This document shows, one piece after another, positions 33,234-42,662 of a stretch of DNA of 64,000 bases. Both the position numbers and the translations under genes were made by a program. Position 1 is the stretch's first letter, and every line of letters starts with the position of its first letter. The notes beneath the pieces were generated by a model. It ran no database searches, was not told the DNA's origin, and worked only from the letters and a program-made list of their open reading frames with translations. Source of the stretch: Bradyrhizobium cytisi (lineage in GTDB: Bacteria > Pseudomonadota > Alphaproteobacteria > Rhizobiales > Xanthobacteraceae); NCBI RefSeq assembly GCF_008123515.1, contig NZ_VSSR01000070.1, positions 27,115-91,114 on the forward strand, given 5' to 3'.

Positions 33234-34625
33234 ATGGGCAGCAAATACGATGTGCTGGTGATTGGCGGCGGCAACGCGGCGCTGTGCGCAGCGATCAGCG
33301 CCCGCCGCGGCGGTGCCTCGGTGCTGGTGCTCGAAGGTGCGCCAAAGTTCTATCGCGGCGGCAACACCCGTCACACCCGCAACATGCGTTGCGCCCATGA
33401 CGCCGCGACCGAAATCCTGACCGGTCCCTACACCGAGCAGGAGTTCTGGGAGGATCTCCTGCTCGTCACCGGGGGACAGACCGACGAGGTGCTCGCCCGC
33501 CACATGATCCGGGAGTCCAAGGACATCCTGAACTGGATCGTGGAGCAGGGCGTGCGCTGGCAGCCGTCGCTCGGCGGCACGCTGAGCCTGGGCCGCACCA
33601 ACTTGTTTTTCCTCGGCGGCGGCCGTGCGATGCTGAATGCGCTCTATCTCACCGCCGAGCGGCTCGGCGTCGACGTCGAATACGACGCCGAGGTCACCGA
33701 CCTCGTGATCGAGGACGGCATGTTCGTCGCCGCGCGCCTGAAGCGGCCGATCAACGGCGAGACCGAGATCCGCGCGACCTCGCTGGTCGCCGCGGCCGGC
33801 GGGTTCGAGGCCAACATCGAATGGCTGAAGCAATATTGGGGCGAGGCGGCAGACAATTTCCTGATCCGCGGCACGCCCTATAATCGCGGCTCGATCCTGA
33901 AGATGCTGCTCGACAAGGGCGTGCAGGAGGTCGGCGATCCCACCCAGTGCCACGCGGTCGCGATCGACGCCCGCGCGCCGAAATTCGACGGAGGCATCAT
34001 CACGCGGCACGACTCCGTCGTGTTCGGCATCGTCGTCAACAAGCATTCGCAGCGCTTCTACGACGAAGGCGAGGACATCTGGCCGAAGCGTTACGCGATC
34101 TGGGGCCGGCTGGTTGCGGCGCAGCCCGACCAGATTGCTTACATCATCTTCGATTCCACTGTCGTCACGAGCTTCATGCCGACGCTGTTCCCGCCGATCG
34201 CCGGGCAGACGATCGCCGAGCTTGCAGCCAAGCTCGACCTCGACCCGGCCGCGTTGGAAAAGACCATCATCGAATTCAACGCCGCCGTGCGGCCCGGCAC
34301 TTTCGACCACACCATTCTCGACGATTGCGTGACCGAAGGCATCACGCCGCCCAAGACGCACTGGGCGCGGCGGATCGAGACGCCGCCTTATCTCGCCTAT
34401 CCGGTGCGGCCCGGCATCACCTTCACTTATCTCGGCACGCGCGTAGACAAGCAGGCGCGGATGCTGATGGCTGACGGCAAGCCGTCGGCCAACATGTTCG
34501 CCGCCGGCGAGATCATGGCTGGCAACGTGCTCGGCAAGGGGTATGCCGCCGGCATGGGCATGACCATCGGCAGCGTGTTCGGGCGGATCGCAGGACGGGA
34601 AGCGGCGAAACATGCACGGAACTAG
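33234..34625 (+). CDS. tcuA: FAD-dependent tricarballylate dehydrogenase TcuA
   Basis: The 463-residue flavoprotein belongs to the fumarate-reductase/succinate-dehydrogenase flavoprotein superfamily. FAD binding: YDVLVIGGGNAALCAAISARRGG with the acidic LEGAP at the strand end. Further TcuA segments are RGGNTRHTRNMRCAHD (substrate-loop region) and the C-terminal FAD clasp NMFAAGEIMAGNVLGKGYAAGMG. TcuA oxidises tricarballylate to cis-aconitate and passes the electrons to TcuB. The first ATG at 33201 has no better support than that at 33234, which matches the family start. It overlaps tcuB by 14 bases. Confidence 0.9.
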   Translation: MGSKYDVLVIGGGNAALCAAISARRGGASVLVLEGAPKFYRGGNTRHTRNMRCAHDAATEILTGPYTEQEFWEDLLLVTGGQTDEVLARHMIRESKDILNWIVEQGVRWQPSLGGTLSLGRTNLFFLGGGRAMLNALYLTAERLGVDVEYDAEVTDLVIEDGMFVAARLKRPINGETEIRATSLVAAAGGFEANIEWLKQYWGEAADNFLIRGTPYNRGSILKMLLDKGVQEVGDPTQCHAVAIDARAPKFDGGIITRHDSVVFGIVVNKHSQRFYDEGEDIWPKRYAIWGRLVAAQPDQIAYIIFDSTVVTSFMPTLFPPIAGQTIAELAAKLDLDPAALEKTIIEFNAAVRPGTFDHTILDDCVTEGITPPKTHWARRIETPPYLAYPVRPGITFTYLGTRVDKQARMLMADGKPSANMFAAGEIMAGNVLGKGYAAGMGMTIGSVFGRIAGREAAKHARN

Positions 34626-35718
34626 AATTTTGGACAAAGCCGACCGTCTGATGACGGTCTGCAATTCCTGCCGCTACTGCGAGGGTCTTTGCGCAGTGTT
34701 TCCCGCGATGGAGATGCGACGCGCCTTCTCCGATGGCGATCTCAACTATCTCGCCAACCTCTGCCATTCCTGCGGTGCCTGCTACGTCGACTGCCAGTTC
34801 TCGCCGCCGCACGAGTTCAACGTCAACGTTCCCCAAACGCTGGCGGTGGCGCGCGCCGAATCCTATGCTGCTTATGCGTGGCCGCAGGCGCTGTCCGGAG
34901 TTTTCGGGCGCAATGGACTCGTCATCAGCATCGTTGCCGCACTCAGCATGGCCGCCTTCATCCTCGGCTTTGCGGCGCTCAACGACCGCGGCGTGCTGCT
35001 TGGCGTGCACACCGGTCCCGGCGCGTTCTACAAGCTGATGCCGCATAATGCGATGGCCGCATTGTTCAGCGCTGCCTTTCTCTATGCGATCCTCGCGCTG
35101 GTCATGAGCGTTCGCGCGTTCTGGCGCGACATCGGCGCACCGATCGGCGGCCGGCCTGACGGCGGCTCGATATTCCAGGCCATCCGCGACGCCGGCGAGC
35201 TGCGCTATCTCGATGGTGGCGGGGTCGGCTGCTATAATGAGGACGACACGCCGACTGACCGGCGCAAGCTTTTCCATCACCTGACGTTCTATGGCTTCCT
35301 GCTGTGCTTTGCCGCGACCTCGGTCGCCACGCTGTACCACTATCTGCTCGGCCGCGAGGCGCCGTATCCGTGGTGGGATCTGCCGGTCGTGCTCGGCACG
35401 CTCGGCGGCATCGGCCTCGTTGTCGGCCCCATCGGGCTGCTCGTCGCCAAATCGCGCCGCGCGCCCGAGCTTCTCGACGAGACCAGCTACGGCATGGATG
35501 TCGGCTTCATCGCCATGCTGTTCCTGACCGGCCTCACCGGCGTGCTGCTTCTGCTCCTGCGCGAGACCGCCGCCATGGGTCCGCTGCTGGCGCTGCATCT
35601 CGGCGCGGTGTTCGCGCTGTTCATCACCATGCCCTATGGCAAGTTCGTGCATGGCATCTACCGCTTCGCGGCGCTGGTGCGTTACGCGCAGGAGCGGCGC
35701 AGCGAAGCCGGCTCTTGA
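34612..35718 (+). CDS. tcuB: Tricarballylate utilisation iron-sulfur membrane protein TcuB
   Basis: A 368-residue protein with two N-terminal [4Fe-4S] motifs, Cys17/20/23/27 (CNSCRYCEGLC) and Cys51/54/57/61 (CHSCGACYVDC), followed by six or so membrane helices with His residues that could bind heme (MPHNAMAALF, FHHLTFYGFLL, TLYHYLLG). TcuB reoxidises the FAD of TcuA and sends the electrons to the quinone pool. It is coupled to tcuA by overlap. A citrate/tricarballylate transporter (TcuC) gene does not follow; the next gene is convergent. Confidence 0.92.
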   Translation: MHGTRILDKADRLMTVCNSCRYCEGLCAVFPAMEMRRAFSDGDLNYLANLCHSCGACYVDCQFSPPHEFNVNVPQTLAVARAESYAAYAWPQALSGVFGRNGLVISIVAALSMAAFILGFAALNDRGVLLGVHTGPGAFYKLMPHNAMAALFSAAFLYAILALVMSVRAFWRDIGAPIGGRPDGGSIFQAIRDAGELRYLDGGGVGCYNEDDTPTDRRKLFHHLTFYGFLLCFAATSVATLYHYLLGREAPYPWWDLPVVLGTLGGIGLVVGPIGLLVAKSRRAPELLDETSYGMDVGFIAMLFLTGLTGVLLLLLRETAAMGPLLALHLGAVFALFITMPYGKFVHGIYRFAALVRYAQERRSEAGS

Positions 35719-35721
35719 GAT

Positions 35722-36468
35722 TCAAGCAGAATGGAAGCGGCCGTCGTGCAGAAACGCGATCGTCTGCTCGATCGCTGCGGCGTGACGCGGCAGGCCGGTA
35801 TGCGATGCCTTGACGACGACGTGGTCGGCCATGCCAGCCAGCTTCGCGCTCGCAACCGAAACCCGTCCGTCGTTGGGGCGTGGCAGAACAAAGGCCGACG
35901 CGATCGGCGCGATGGTGCGGCATCCGGCGATGATACCAATCGCATAATCGGGTGACGGCAGGTCGGCGAGCACCGGGTCCTGGGTGGTGGTCAGCTGCAG
36001 GCCGGCCGGGCCGAAAGCGGCACGGTAGAGTGACAGGTCTTTCAGGAGATCGGCGACCTCGCTGCCGCCATTGGGCGTGCCCAGCATCACGACGCGGCCA
36101 AGCCGCACCGGCCGGTATCGCGCGATGTAAACCCGCGTCAGCAGTCCGCCCATGGAATGGGCGACGAAGTGGATCGCGCCCTCGCATTGTTCGGCAAATG
36201 CGGCGATCGGCGCCTGGATCTCCTCCGCGAGTGCCTCAAGCGGCTTCTTGCGGCTGGAATAGTCGAGATTGAGCGTCGCGAAGCCGCGACGCTGAAGCGC
36301 TCGATCGAGCCTCTTCAGCGTCCAGGAGCCGACGCCGATGCCATGCAGCAGCACCACACCGTCGCACAGCGCATGCGCTGGTGCGACGGCGGTGGGCTGC
36401 GTGTCAGGCAACTTCGCGCTCCGATGCTGCCGTTGCCTGCTCGCGGGCCATCGTCGTTGCCGTAACAT
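35722..36468 (-). CDS. Alpha/beta hydrolase, lipase-like
   Basis: The 248-residue protein shows GVVLLHGIGVGSWT (oxyanion-hole HG) and the nucleophile elbow VAHSMGGLLTR, followed by GRVVMLGTPNGGSEVADLL, the triacylglycerol-lipase/PGAP1-like pattern. A catalytic His is likely in KASHTGL near the C terminus. The start (ATG at 36468) overlaps the end of the aas-like gene by 65 bases in the same direction, so they are probably co-transcribed and it may act on phospholipids or acylglycerols. The substrate is not known. No clear signal peptide is seen; a later start is possible. Confidence 0.8.
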   Translation of the reverse strand: MLRQRRWPASRQRQHRSAKLPDTQPTAVAPAHALCDGVVLLHGIGVGSWTLKRLDRALQRRGFATLNLDYSSRKKPLEALAEEIQAPIAAFAEQCEGAIHFVAHSMGGLLTRVYIARYRPVRLGRVVMLGTPNGGSEVADLLKDLSLYRAAFGPAGLQLTTTQDPVLADLPSPDYAIGIIAGCRTIAPIASAFVLPRPNDGRVSVASAKLAGMADHVVVKASHTGLPRHAAAIEQTIAFLHDGRFHSA

Positions 36469-39400
36469 AGTCGGTCTTGCCGGTGCCGAGCAGCGGCACC
36501 TTGTCGACCACCATGATCGTCGCGGGGACCGTCAGCTCGGAGGCGCCGATCGCCTTGGCCTGGGCCTGCATCGTGCTGCGCTCGGCATTCTTCTCCGTCG
36601 TCAGCAACACGATGCGCTCGCCCTTGCGCTGGTCGGGGATCGACACCGCGACCGATACGGCCTGCGGCCACAGCGTCGTCGCGATGCTCTCGACCGCCGA
36701 CAGCGAGACCATTTCGCCTGCGATCTTGGCAAAGCGCTTGGCGCGGCCCTTGATGGTGATGAAGCCGGCCGCGTCGATCGCCACGATGTCGCCGGTGTCG
36801 TGCCAGCCCTCGGCAAGCGGCTCGAGCACGCCGGGATTTTCGGCCCTGAGGTAGCCGAGCATCACGTTCGGTCCGCGCACCGAGAGGCGTCCGCCTTCCT
36901 CGATGCCGGGGACCGGATCGAGGCGGCTTTCCATCAGTGGCGAGAGGCGGCCGACAGTGCCGGGTCGGTTGGCCATCGGCGTGTTCATCGCCAGCACCGG
37001 CGCCGTCTCGGTGACGCCATAGCCTTCGAGGATGCGGATGCCGTAGCGCTCCATGAATACCTGCCGCGTACGGTCCTTGACCGCTTCGGCGCCGGCGATC
37101 ACCAGCCGCAGGGTGCGGAAGTCGTAGGCGTGCGCCGAACGGGCGTAGCCGGTGAGGAACGTGTCGGTGCCGAACAGGATCGTGGCGCCGGTCTGGTAGA
37201 TCAGCTCGGGCACGATGCGGTAGTGCAGCGGCGAGGGGTACATGTAGATCGGAATGCCGGCGAGCATCGGCATCATCATGCCACCGGTCAGCCCGAAGGA
37301 GTGGAACACCGGCAGCACGTTGAACACCTTGTCATTGGCGTTGGCATCGACCCGCGCCAGCGCCTGCGCGGCGTTGGCGAGGATGTTGCGGTGGGACAGC
37401 ACCACGCCCTTGGGCGTACCTTCCGAGCCCGACGTGAACAGCACGACGGCTGGATCGTTGGCCTGGCGGGCAACGCGCGGCGCGCTGCCGGCGAGCAGGC
37501 CCTTGAGCTTGTCGGCCGTACCGATCGAGGCGCGGACGTCCTCGAGATAAACGACGCGCGCCTCCGCGGAGATCGCTGTCATCAGCTTGTCGAGCTTGCC
37601 CTTCTCGATGAACGCCTTTGAGGTCAGCACCGTCTTGACCTGTGCAGCCTTCATGGCGGCGAGGACGTTGACCGGGCCGGCGGAGAAGTTGAGCATCGCT
37701 GGCACGCGGCCGATGCTCTGCAGCGCCATGAAGACGACGGCGACGCCCGCGGAGTTCGGCAGCAGCACGCCGACATTTTCGCCGGCCGAGGTGCCGGCTT
37801 CGAGCTTGCGGCTCAACACCTGCGCACCGAGGATCAGCTTGCGATAGGTCAGCCTGGTGCCGAGCGCGTCCTCGACGATGACCTTGCCGGTGTCGCGGTC
37901 GCGGTAGGCATGGCCGAGCGCCTCGAACAGCGTGTGGTCGAGCATGGCGTTCTTGACCATCGCATCGATCATCACGTCCTGGAGCGCTGCGCCCGCAGCA
38001 TTACGGCGCGCCTTGCCCTTCAGCGCCGGATCGACCGGAAGCTTGACCGGCGGCAGGATCGTCACCGTCACCCGCGGAAACCACGAGCGCTTGATCTGGC
38101 TGCTGTCGAGGTAGCTGAGATGCGAGCGCTGGGCGCCCTCGATGCGAACCGGCACGACGACGGCGTCGGCCTTGTCGGCGATCATCGCGGTCCCGTCATA
38201 GACCTTCATCAGCGAGCCGGAGACCGTGATGCGTCCTTCCGGGAAGATGACGACCGGTTCGCCGGCGGCCACGAGCTTGATCAGGTCGCGTGCGGCCAGC
38301 GGCTTGCTTGGGTCCATGGTGTAGTGCTTGACCACACGCAGGAACGGCTTGGCCCACCACGCCTTGGAGATCCCGGTATCGACCGCGAAGCTCGCGTCGA
38401 TCGGCAGCACGGCGTGCAGCAGCGGGCCGTCGATCAGGCTGACATGATTGGGCGCGATCAGCATGCGCGTGCCTGATGGCGGCAGGTTCTCGAGCCCGCG
38501 CACCTCGGTGCGGAACAGGGCGCGGAAGAAGAGCCCGCCGAAATCGCGCACGCCCTCCTTGCCCCATTTCGTCAGCACGAACCACACCGCGCCGAAGCTC
38601 GCGACACCCAGGCCGAAGAAGATCCAGCCGACATGCAATCCGGCCGCCTGCAGCAGCGCGACGAACAGCGAGCCGACCACCATGAAGGCGGCTTGCAGCA
38701 CGTTGCCGGCAGCGATGATGCGGGCGCGCTCGTTCGGCGCCGACCAGGCCTGCACCGCGGCGAAGGACGGAACGACGAACAGCCCGCCGCCGAACGCGAA
38801 GGCGACGAAGTCGATCAGCATGCGCAGGCCCGCAAACGAGGTTGCGAAATCGACCGCGGCGATGTCGTCCGCCTTAACGGTGACGCCGATGGCCCAGGCA
38901 AGGTCGATGCCGGCAAATCCCATCATGATGGCACCGATCGGCACCAGCGCGAGGTTGGGGCGAACGTGGCTCAGGTTGGCCGCAAATAACGAACCAATGG
39001 CGATGCCGATCGCGAAGATCGCCAGGCACAGCGTCACCACGCCTTCGTTGCCACCGACGACGTCCTTGACCAGCGCCGGCAGCAGCGACAGCACGATCGC
39101 GCCGACCAGCCAGAACCAGGAGACGATCACCGTGCCGTCCCACAGTCGGTGATCCGCATGGAGCGTCTTCAACAGGCCGAACGTCGAGGTCCAGGGATTG
39201 GCATCGACGGGCAGATCGGGCGCGGAGGGCGTTGTTTGCGGAATGCGGGAGGCAAAGGCCCACGACAACAGGGCCAGCACGACCACGGCCGATGCGACCC
39301 AGCCCATATGGGCGGAGCCCGCCACGAACTGGCCGCCCGCGACGGTGCCGAGCAGGATGGCCATGAAAGTCGCGCCCTCGACCAGCGCGTTGCCGGTCGC

Positions 39401-39811
39401 GAGCTCACCGAGTTCGAGCTGGTCCGGCAGCATGGAGTATTTTACGGGGCCGAACAGGGCGGCGATGATGCCAAACAGCGCAAGCGCCGCGAACAGCAGC
39501 GGCACCGAGTGCAGGAAGAAGCCGGCGGCGGCGAAGGCCGCAGCGAAGATCTCGGTGAATTTCAGCCGTCTTGCGACGACCGATTTGACGTATTTGTCGG
39601 CGAGCTGGCCGCCGAGCCCGGACAGGATGAAATAGGGGAAGATAAAGACGGCGCCTGCGACCGTCACCAGCGCATCGCCGTGGCCGGTCGCGGCGCTGTA
39701 AAGCAGGATGATGACGAGTGCGTTCTTGAGCACGTTGTCGTTGAGCGCCGAGAAGAATTGCGCCCAGAACAGCGGCGCAAATCGGCGTGACGACATCAAA
39801 TCCCTGATCAT
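36404..39811 (-). CDS. aas: Aas-like protein: MFS transporter + acyltransferase + acyl-ACP synthetase
   Basis: 1135 residues in three parts. Residues 1-415 are a 12-helix LplT-like transporter (FWAQFFSALNDNVLKNALVIILLY). Residues 430-640 are a PlsC acyltransferase with NHVSLID (HX4D) and FPEGRITVSGSLM. Residues 650-1135 are an AMP-forming acyl-activating enzyme with FTSGSEGTPKGVVLSHRN, GYGVTETAP and DTGDIVAIDAAGF. In E. coli LplT and Aas are separate; here one chain can flip lysophospholipids inward, activate a fatty acid and re-acylate, so it is a membrane phospholipid repair protein. A hydrolase gene overlaps its end. Confidence 0.92.
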   Translation of the reverse strand: MIRDLMSSRRFAPLFWAQFFSALNDNVLKNALVIILLYSAATGHGDALVTVAGAVFIFPYFILSGLGGQLADKYVKSVVARRLKFTEIFAAAFAAAGFFLHSVPLLFAALALFGIIAALFGPVKYSMLPDQLELGELATGNALVEGATFMAILLGTVAGGQFVAGSAHMGWVASAVVVLALLSWAFASRIPQTTPSAPDLPVDANPWTSTFGLLKTLHADHRLWDGTVIVSWFWLVGAIVLSLLPALVKDVVGGNEGVVTLCLAIFAIGIAIGSLFAANLSHVRPNLALVPIGAIMMGFAGIDLAWAIGVTVKADDIAAVDFATSFAGLRMLIDFVAFAFGGGLFVVPSFAAVQAWSAPNERARIIAAGNVLQAAFMVVGSLFVALLQAAGLHVGWIFFGLGVASFGAVWFVLTKWGKEGVRDFGGLFFRALFRTEVRGLENLPPSGTRMLIAPNHVSLIDGPLLHAVLPIDASFAVDTGISKAWWAKPFLRVVKHYTMDPSKPLAARDLIKLVAAGEPVVIFPEGRITVSGSLMKVYDGTAMIADKADAVVVPVRIEGAQRSHLSYLDSSQIKRSWFPRVTVTILPPVKLPVDPALKGKARRNAAGAALQDVMIDAMVKNAMLDHTLFEALGHAYRDRDTGKVIVEDALGTRLTYRKLILGAQVLSRKLEAGTSAGENVGVLLPNSAGVAVVFMALQSIGRVPAMLNFSAGPVNVLAAMKAAQVKTVLTSKAFIEKGKLDKLMTAISAEARVVYLEDVRASIGTADKLKGLLAGSAPRVARQANDPAVVLFTSGSEGTPKGVVLSHRNILANAAQALARVDANANDKVFNVLPVFHSFGLTGGMMMPMLAGIPIYMYPSPLHYRIVPELIYQTGATILFGTDTFLTGYARSAHAYDFRTLRLVIAGAEAVKDRTRQVFMERYGIRILEGYGVTETAPVLAMNTPMANRPGTVGRLSPLMESRLDPVPGIEEGGRLSVRGPNVMLGYLRAENPGVLEPLAEGWHDTGDIVAIDAAGFITIKGRAKRFAKIAGEMVSLSAVESIATTLWPQAVSVAVSIPDQRKGERIVLLTTEKNAERSTMQAQAKAIGASELTVPATIMVVDKVPLLGTGKTDYVTATTMAREQATAASEREVA

Positions 39812-40170
39812 GACGAGTCCTGTTTTGGAAGAGCAGCCTGAAGGTGTTGCGTTATCGGTGAAACGTCACGACCGGAAGGGTGTGGGAGGAACGATTGCAG
39901 GGTGACGACGGTCATCGGCCTGCTCTGTCCCCTCGGTCCCTCCGATCCTGTTGGTCTCCAAGTGGTCTCGTCAGGTTCGCAAATATCCGGTTGCGGCCGC
40001 GGTTTCGGGCGGAAATGCCGCGCTTACGGGGATTGCCCTTGCCGATAAGCAAAAGCTGAATCGTCTCTCTCTCACAACCGCGGGATCGGCCACGAATGTC
40101 CGGACATAATAAGTCTTTGTTGCGGCCTGTCCTCGCATTCGAACCGACTCGCATGCGCACCGGTTTCTCT
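39812..40170. other. Gap upstream of the aas-like gene
   Basis: Short frames on the minus strand are Arg-rich and not protein-like. The aas-like promoter should be here. No palindrome matching the tetR operators at 40462-40504 was seen, so control of aas by that TetR is not supported. Confidence 0.35.
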
Positions 40171-40431
40171 TCAGGTGAGGTGAGCGAGATGGCGAAAGGG
40201 GTTTAAGCGGCCGAGCACGCTGAAGCGGCGGCGCTCGTGGCGGGAACGGCTGGTCCGCCACATCCGGAAGGTCGCGCGGCGCCCAGCGAGCACGCCGGCA
40301 ATATCGCAGGCATTCGCGATCCGATCGATCGGGGCCATGACGACCCGCAGCAGGGCGCGGCCGAAGCCGCTCAAGAGAGCCGCGGCGTCATCGACGAAGG
40401 TGGAGGCGATATCGACGGCGAGGGTTTGCAT
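40171..40431 (-). CDS. Small hypothetical protein divergent from tetR
   Basis: From the ATG at 40431 (GGAG nine bases upstream) an 86-residue protein is read: QTLAVDIASTFVDDAAALLSGFGRALLRVVM then a basic C terminus. The N-terminal half is an amphipathic helical stretch that may associate with membranes. I do not recognise it. It starts about 30 bases from the first TetR palindrome, so it is a candidate target of that regulator. Confidence 0.45.
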   Translation of the reverse strand: MQTLAVDIASTFVDDAAALLSGFGRALLRVVMAPIDRIANACDIAGVLAGRRATFRMWRTSRSRHERRRFSVLGRLNPFRHLAHLT

Positions 40432-40461
40432 TTTGCAGATCTCCGGGTTAACAATGAACAA

Positions 40462-40504
40462 TGAACAATGTTCAAGTGAGTAGCTTTAAAATGAACAATG
40501 TTCA
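40462..40504. promoter_or_regulatory. Two identical palindromes, probable TetR operator
   Basis: TGAACAATGTTCA occurs at 40462-40474 and again at 40492-40504, 30 bases apart (about three helical turns). Each is an inverted repeat TGAAC/GTTCA around AAT. They overlap both candidate start codons of the tetR gene and lie just upstream of the small divergent gene, which fits a repressor that controls itself and its neighbour. Confidence 0.65.
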
Positions 40505-41111
40505 AGAAGAATCATTGCGGGACCAGAAAAAAAATCGTCGGCGTCTCCATATCCTGGAGATCGCCCGCAGCATTATTGCGACTAAAGGATTGAGATCGTT
40601 GAAGGTTCGAGACGTGGCCGAGGCCGCCGGCTGCTCGGTCGGCAGCGTCTATAACGAGTTCGGCGACTTCGACGGGGTGATCCTGACGGTCAATCGGGAG
40701 ACGGTTCAGGCGTTGACGGTGCGGCTGGGCCGGGTTCCGGCTGAGGATCCGGTCCGCCAGCTCTATGGTCTGGCCGAGACCTATCTCGAATTCTTCGCCG
40801 ACAACGCCAATCTGTTGCGCTCGCTGTTCGAGCATCGGATGGAGGACGACCGTCCTTATCCCGACGACATTCTTCAGATGGTGATGGACGCCTTCGCGTT
40901 GATGCATCCGCCTCTGGTGCGTTTGCTACCGGATGCGGATGACGTGAAGATCGCACTGCTGTCGCGGACGTTGTTTTCCGCAGTGCATGGGATCATCTCG
41001 CTCGGCCTCGAAGAACGCATGGTCGCCGTGCCGCCGCAGATGCTGCGCCAGCAGGTCACGCAGTTCCTGGACGCGCATCTCCTGGGTCTCGGGATCTTGC
41101 CGGCACGGTAA
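40491..41111 (+). CDS. TetR/AcrR-family transcriptional regulator
   Basis: The N-terminal helix-turn-helix (RRLHILEIARSIIATKGLRSLKVRDVAEAAGCSVGSVYNEFGDFDGVIL) is typical of TetR; the C-terminal helical ligand domain ends FLDAHLLGLGILPAR. Starts at 40461 and 40491 are both in frame; because the operator repeat creates both (each reads MNNVQ), I prefer the second, giving 206 residues. The ligand is unknown. It is likely self-repressing through the palindromes that cover its start. Confidence 0.88.
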   Translation: MNNVQEESLRDQKKNRRRLHILEIARSIIATKGLRSLKVRDVAEAAGCSVGSVYNEFGDFDGVILTVNRETVQALTVRLGRVPAEDPVRQLYGLAETYLEFFADNANLLRSLFEHRMEDDRPYPDDILQMVMDAFALMHPPLVRLLPDADDVKIALLSRTLFSAVHGIISLGLEERMVAVPPQMLRQQVTQFLDAHLLGLGILPAR

Positions 41112-41120
41112 CGGCGACGG

Positions 41121-42428
41121 TCACGCGCGGGCAGCTTCGCGCGACGGCGCAGCGACGAGAGCGACGTCCGGCCTTCCGTTGTCGACTTGAACCCGGTTAC
41201 GCCCCTTTTCCTTGGCGCGATAGCAGGCGGCATCCGTCCGCCGCATCGCCTCCTCGAGCGTGGTGTTGGCGTCGGCAATGCAGGCAACGCCGATGCTGGC
41301 GGTCACCGCAAAATAGCGATCGTCCCAGGCGAAATTGAACATCTCGAGTGATCGCCGCAGCCGCTCGGCGATATCGACGGCGTCGTACGGCGCGCATTGC
41401 GGCAGGATCAGGCCGAACTCGTCACCGCCGAGCCGTGCGACCAGATCGTGCGGCCGCCGGTCCTGCTGCAGCAGGCGCGCGACCTGACACAGCAGTCGAT
41501 CCCCGGCAAGATGGCCGCAGCTGTCATTGACGCTCTTGAACTGGTCGAGGTCGAGCAGGATCAGGCTGAGTGAATTTTCGCCGCTATCATCGAGCTCGCT
41601 CTGCAGGCGCGCCTCGAAGGCCCGCCGGTTGGCGATGCCGGTCAACCAGTCATGCGAGGCCTGAAAGGCGAGGCGCTCCTTCTCGGCACGCAGCGCATCC
41701 TCGAACGCCTGCCGCTGCAGCACCAGTCGACGCGTGTGCCAGATCAGGAGCAGGATCAGGATCGCGGCGGTGGCGATGTTGAGCCATGTCAGCGTCAGCT
41801 TGATGGCGCGGGAGCCTTCGCCGAGCACGGTCGAGAATCGCTCGGCATGCCCTGTGAACTGCCTGTTCAGCTCCGAGAGGCGGGACGATAGGAATTGCAG
41901 ACGGTCGCTGTCCCTGACGGGACCGTTTTTTAGTTCACTCTTGATGACTTCACCGAAGACGCTGAGCTCCAGCAGCATCGGATCGGTGGCAGCCCACTCC
42001 CGGATCGCTTCGCGGAGGAAGCTGACTTGGTTGAAATAGCGGAACAGCCAAATCAGGCCGGGGACGTCATCTGGATGGTTGCCACCCTGCAGGAAGCCGA
42101 TGCGCGCGAGCTCGACGTCGACCGGATCGCCCTCGAGTGCCCATCTCGCGTATTCGTCGCCGATCGGGACGGCGAGCGAGGTCTGATATTGCGCGAACTG
42201 GCTGGCCTGGCCCGAATGCAGATAGAGATTGAGGAAATAAACGGCGTTCTTCTGCGAGCGCGACCACATCGCCTCGCCCGCGACATAGGCGCGAACCGAT
42301 GACATCACCTCTAAGCTGAATCCTGCGATCGCCGCCTGAAGCACGACGACCATGACAAAAGGCGAGACGAGCTTGATGACGTGAAGGAAGCTGCGTTCCT
42401 TCGCCGACGTTGCAGTTCTGCGCAACAC
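41121..42428 (-). CDS. Membrane diguanylate cyclase (GGDEF)
   Basis: The 435-residue protein has an N-terminal membrane helix (about residues 20-40), a periplasmic region of about 180 residues that I do not recognise, a second helix (LNIATAAILILLLIWHT), then a GGDEF domain: DWLTGIANRRAFEARL, LILLDLDQFKSVNDSCGHLAGD and LGGDEFGLILPQ. The inhibitory I-site RPHD is five residues before GGDEF, so product inhibition by c-di-GMP is expected. It makes c-di-GMP from GTP in response to an extracytoplasmic signal. It is convergent with the tetR gene. Confidence 0.93.
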   Translation of the reverse strand: MLRRTATSAKERSFLHVIKLVSPFVMVVVLQAAIAGFSLEVMSSVRAYVAGEAMWSRSQKNAVYFLNLYLHSGQASQFAQYQTSLAVPIGDEYARWALEGDPVDVELARIGFLQGGNHPDDVPGLIWLFRYFNQVSFLREAIREWAATDPMLLELSVFGEVIKSELKNGPVRDSDRLQFLSSRLSELNRQFTGHAERFSTVLGEGSRAIKLTLTWLNIATAAILILLLIWHTRRLVLQRQAFEDALRAEKERLAFQASHDWLTGIANRRAFEARLQSELDDSGENSLSLILLDLDQFKSVNDSCGHLAGDRLLCQVARLLQQDRRPHDLVARLGGDEFGLILPQCAPYDAVDIAERLRRSLEMFNFAWDDRYFAVTASIGVACIADANTTLEEAMRRTDAACYRAKEKGRNRVQVDNGRPDVALVAAPSREAARA

Positions 42429-42662
42429 TCTGCGTTCCCCAAATCACTCAACGACCCCAGCGGAGCGTCGGCTGATAACGCGGATTACGCGAGAACGCTG
42501 CTTAACTCGACCTGAAAGAGCCGAGAGATTGTCTTGCAGGGTGAAAGCGTTGTGAAACGGATTCGTGCAGATCGCCGCAAATGCCGCCAAACCGGAACCG
42601 GCGCGCCGATGCCGCGAATCCGACCCTCGCGATTTACTCGATTGAGAGAATTTGGATCGGGG

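Noticed and set aside
33207..34664. A 485-codon open frame on the minus strand
   Set aside because: Antisense shadow of tcuA.
39912..40160. Minus-strand frame upstream of the aas-like gene
   Set aside because: Arg-rich, no ribosome-binding site, not protein-like.
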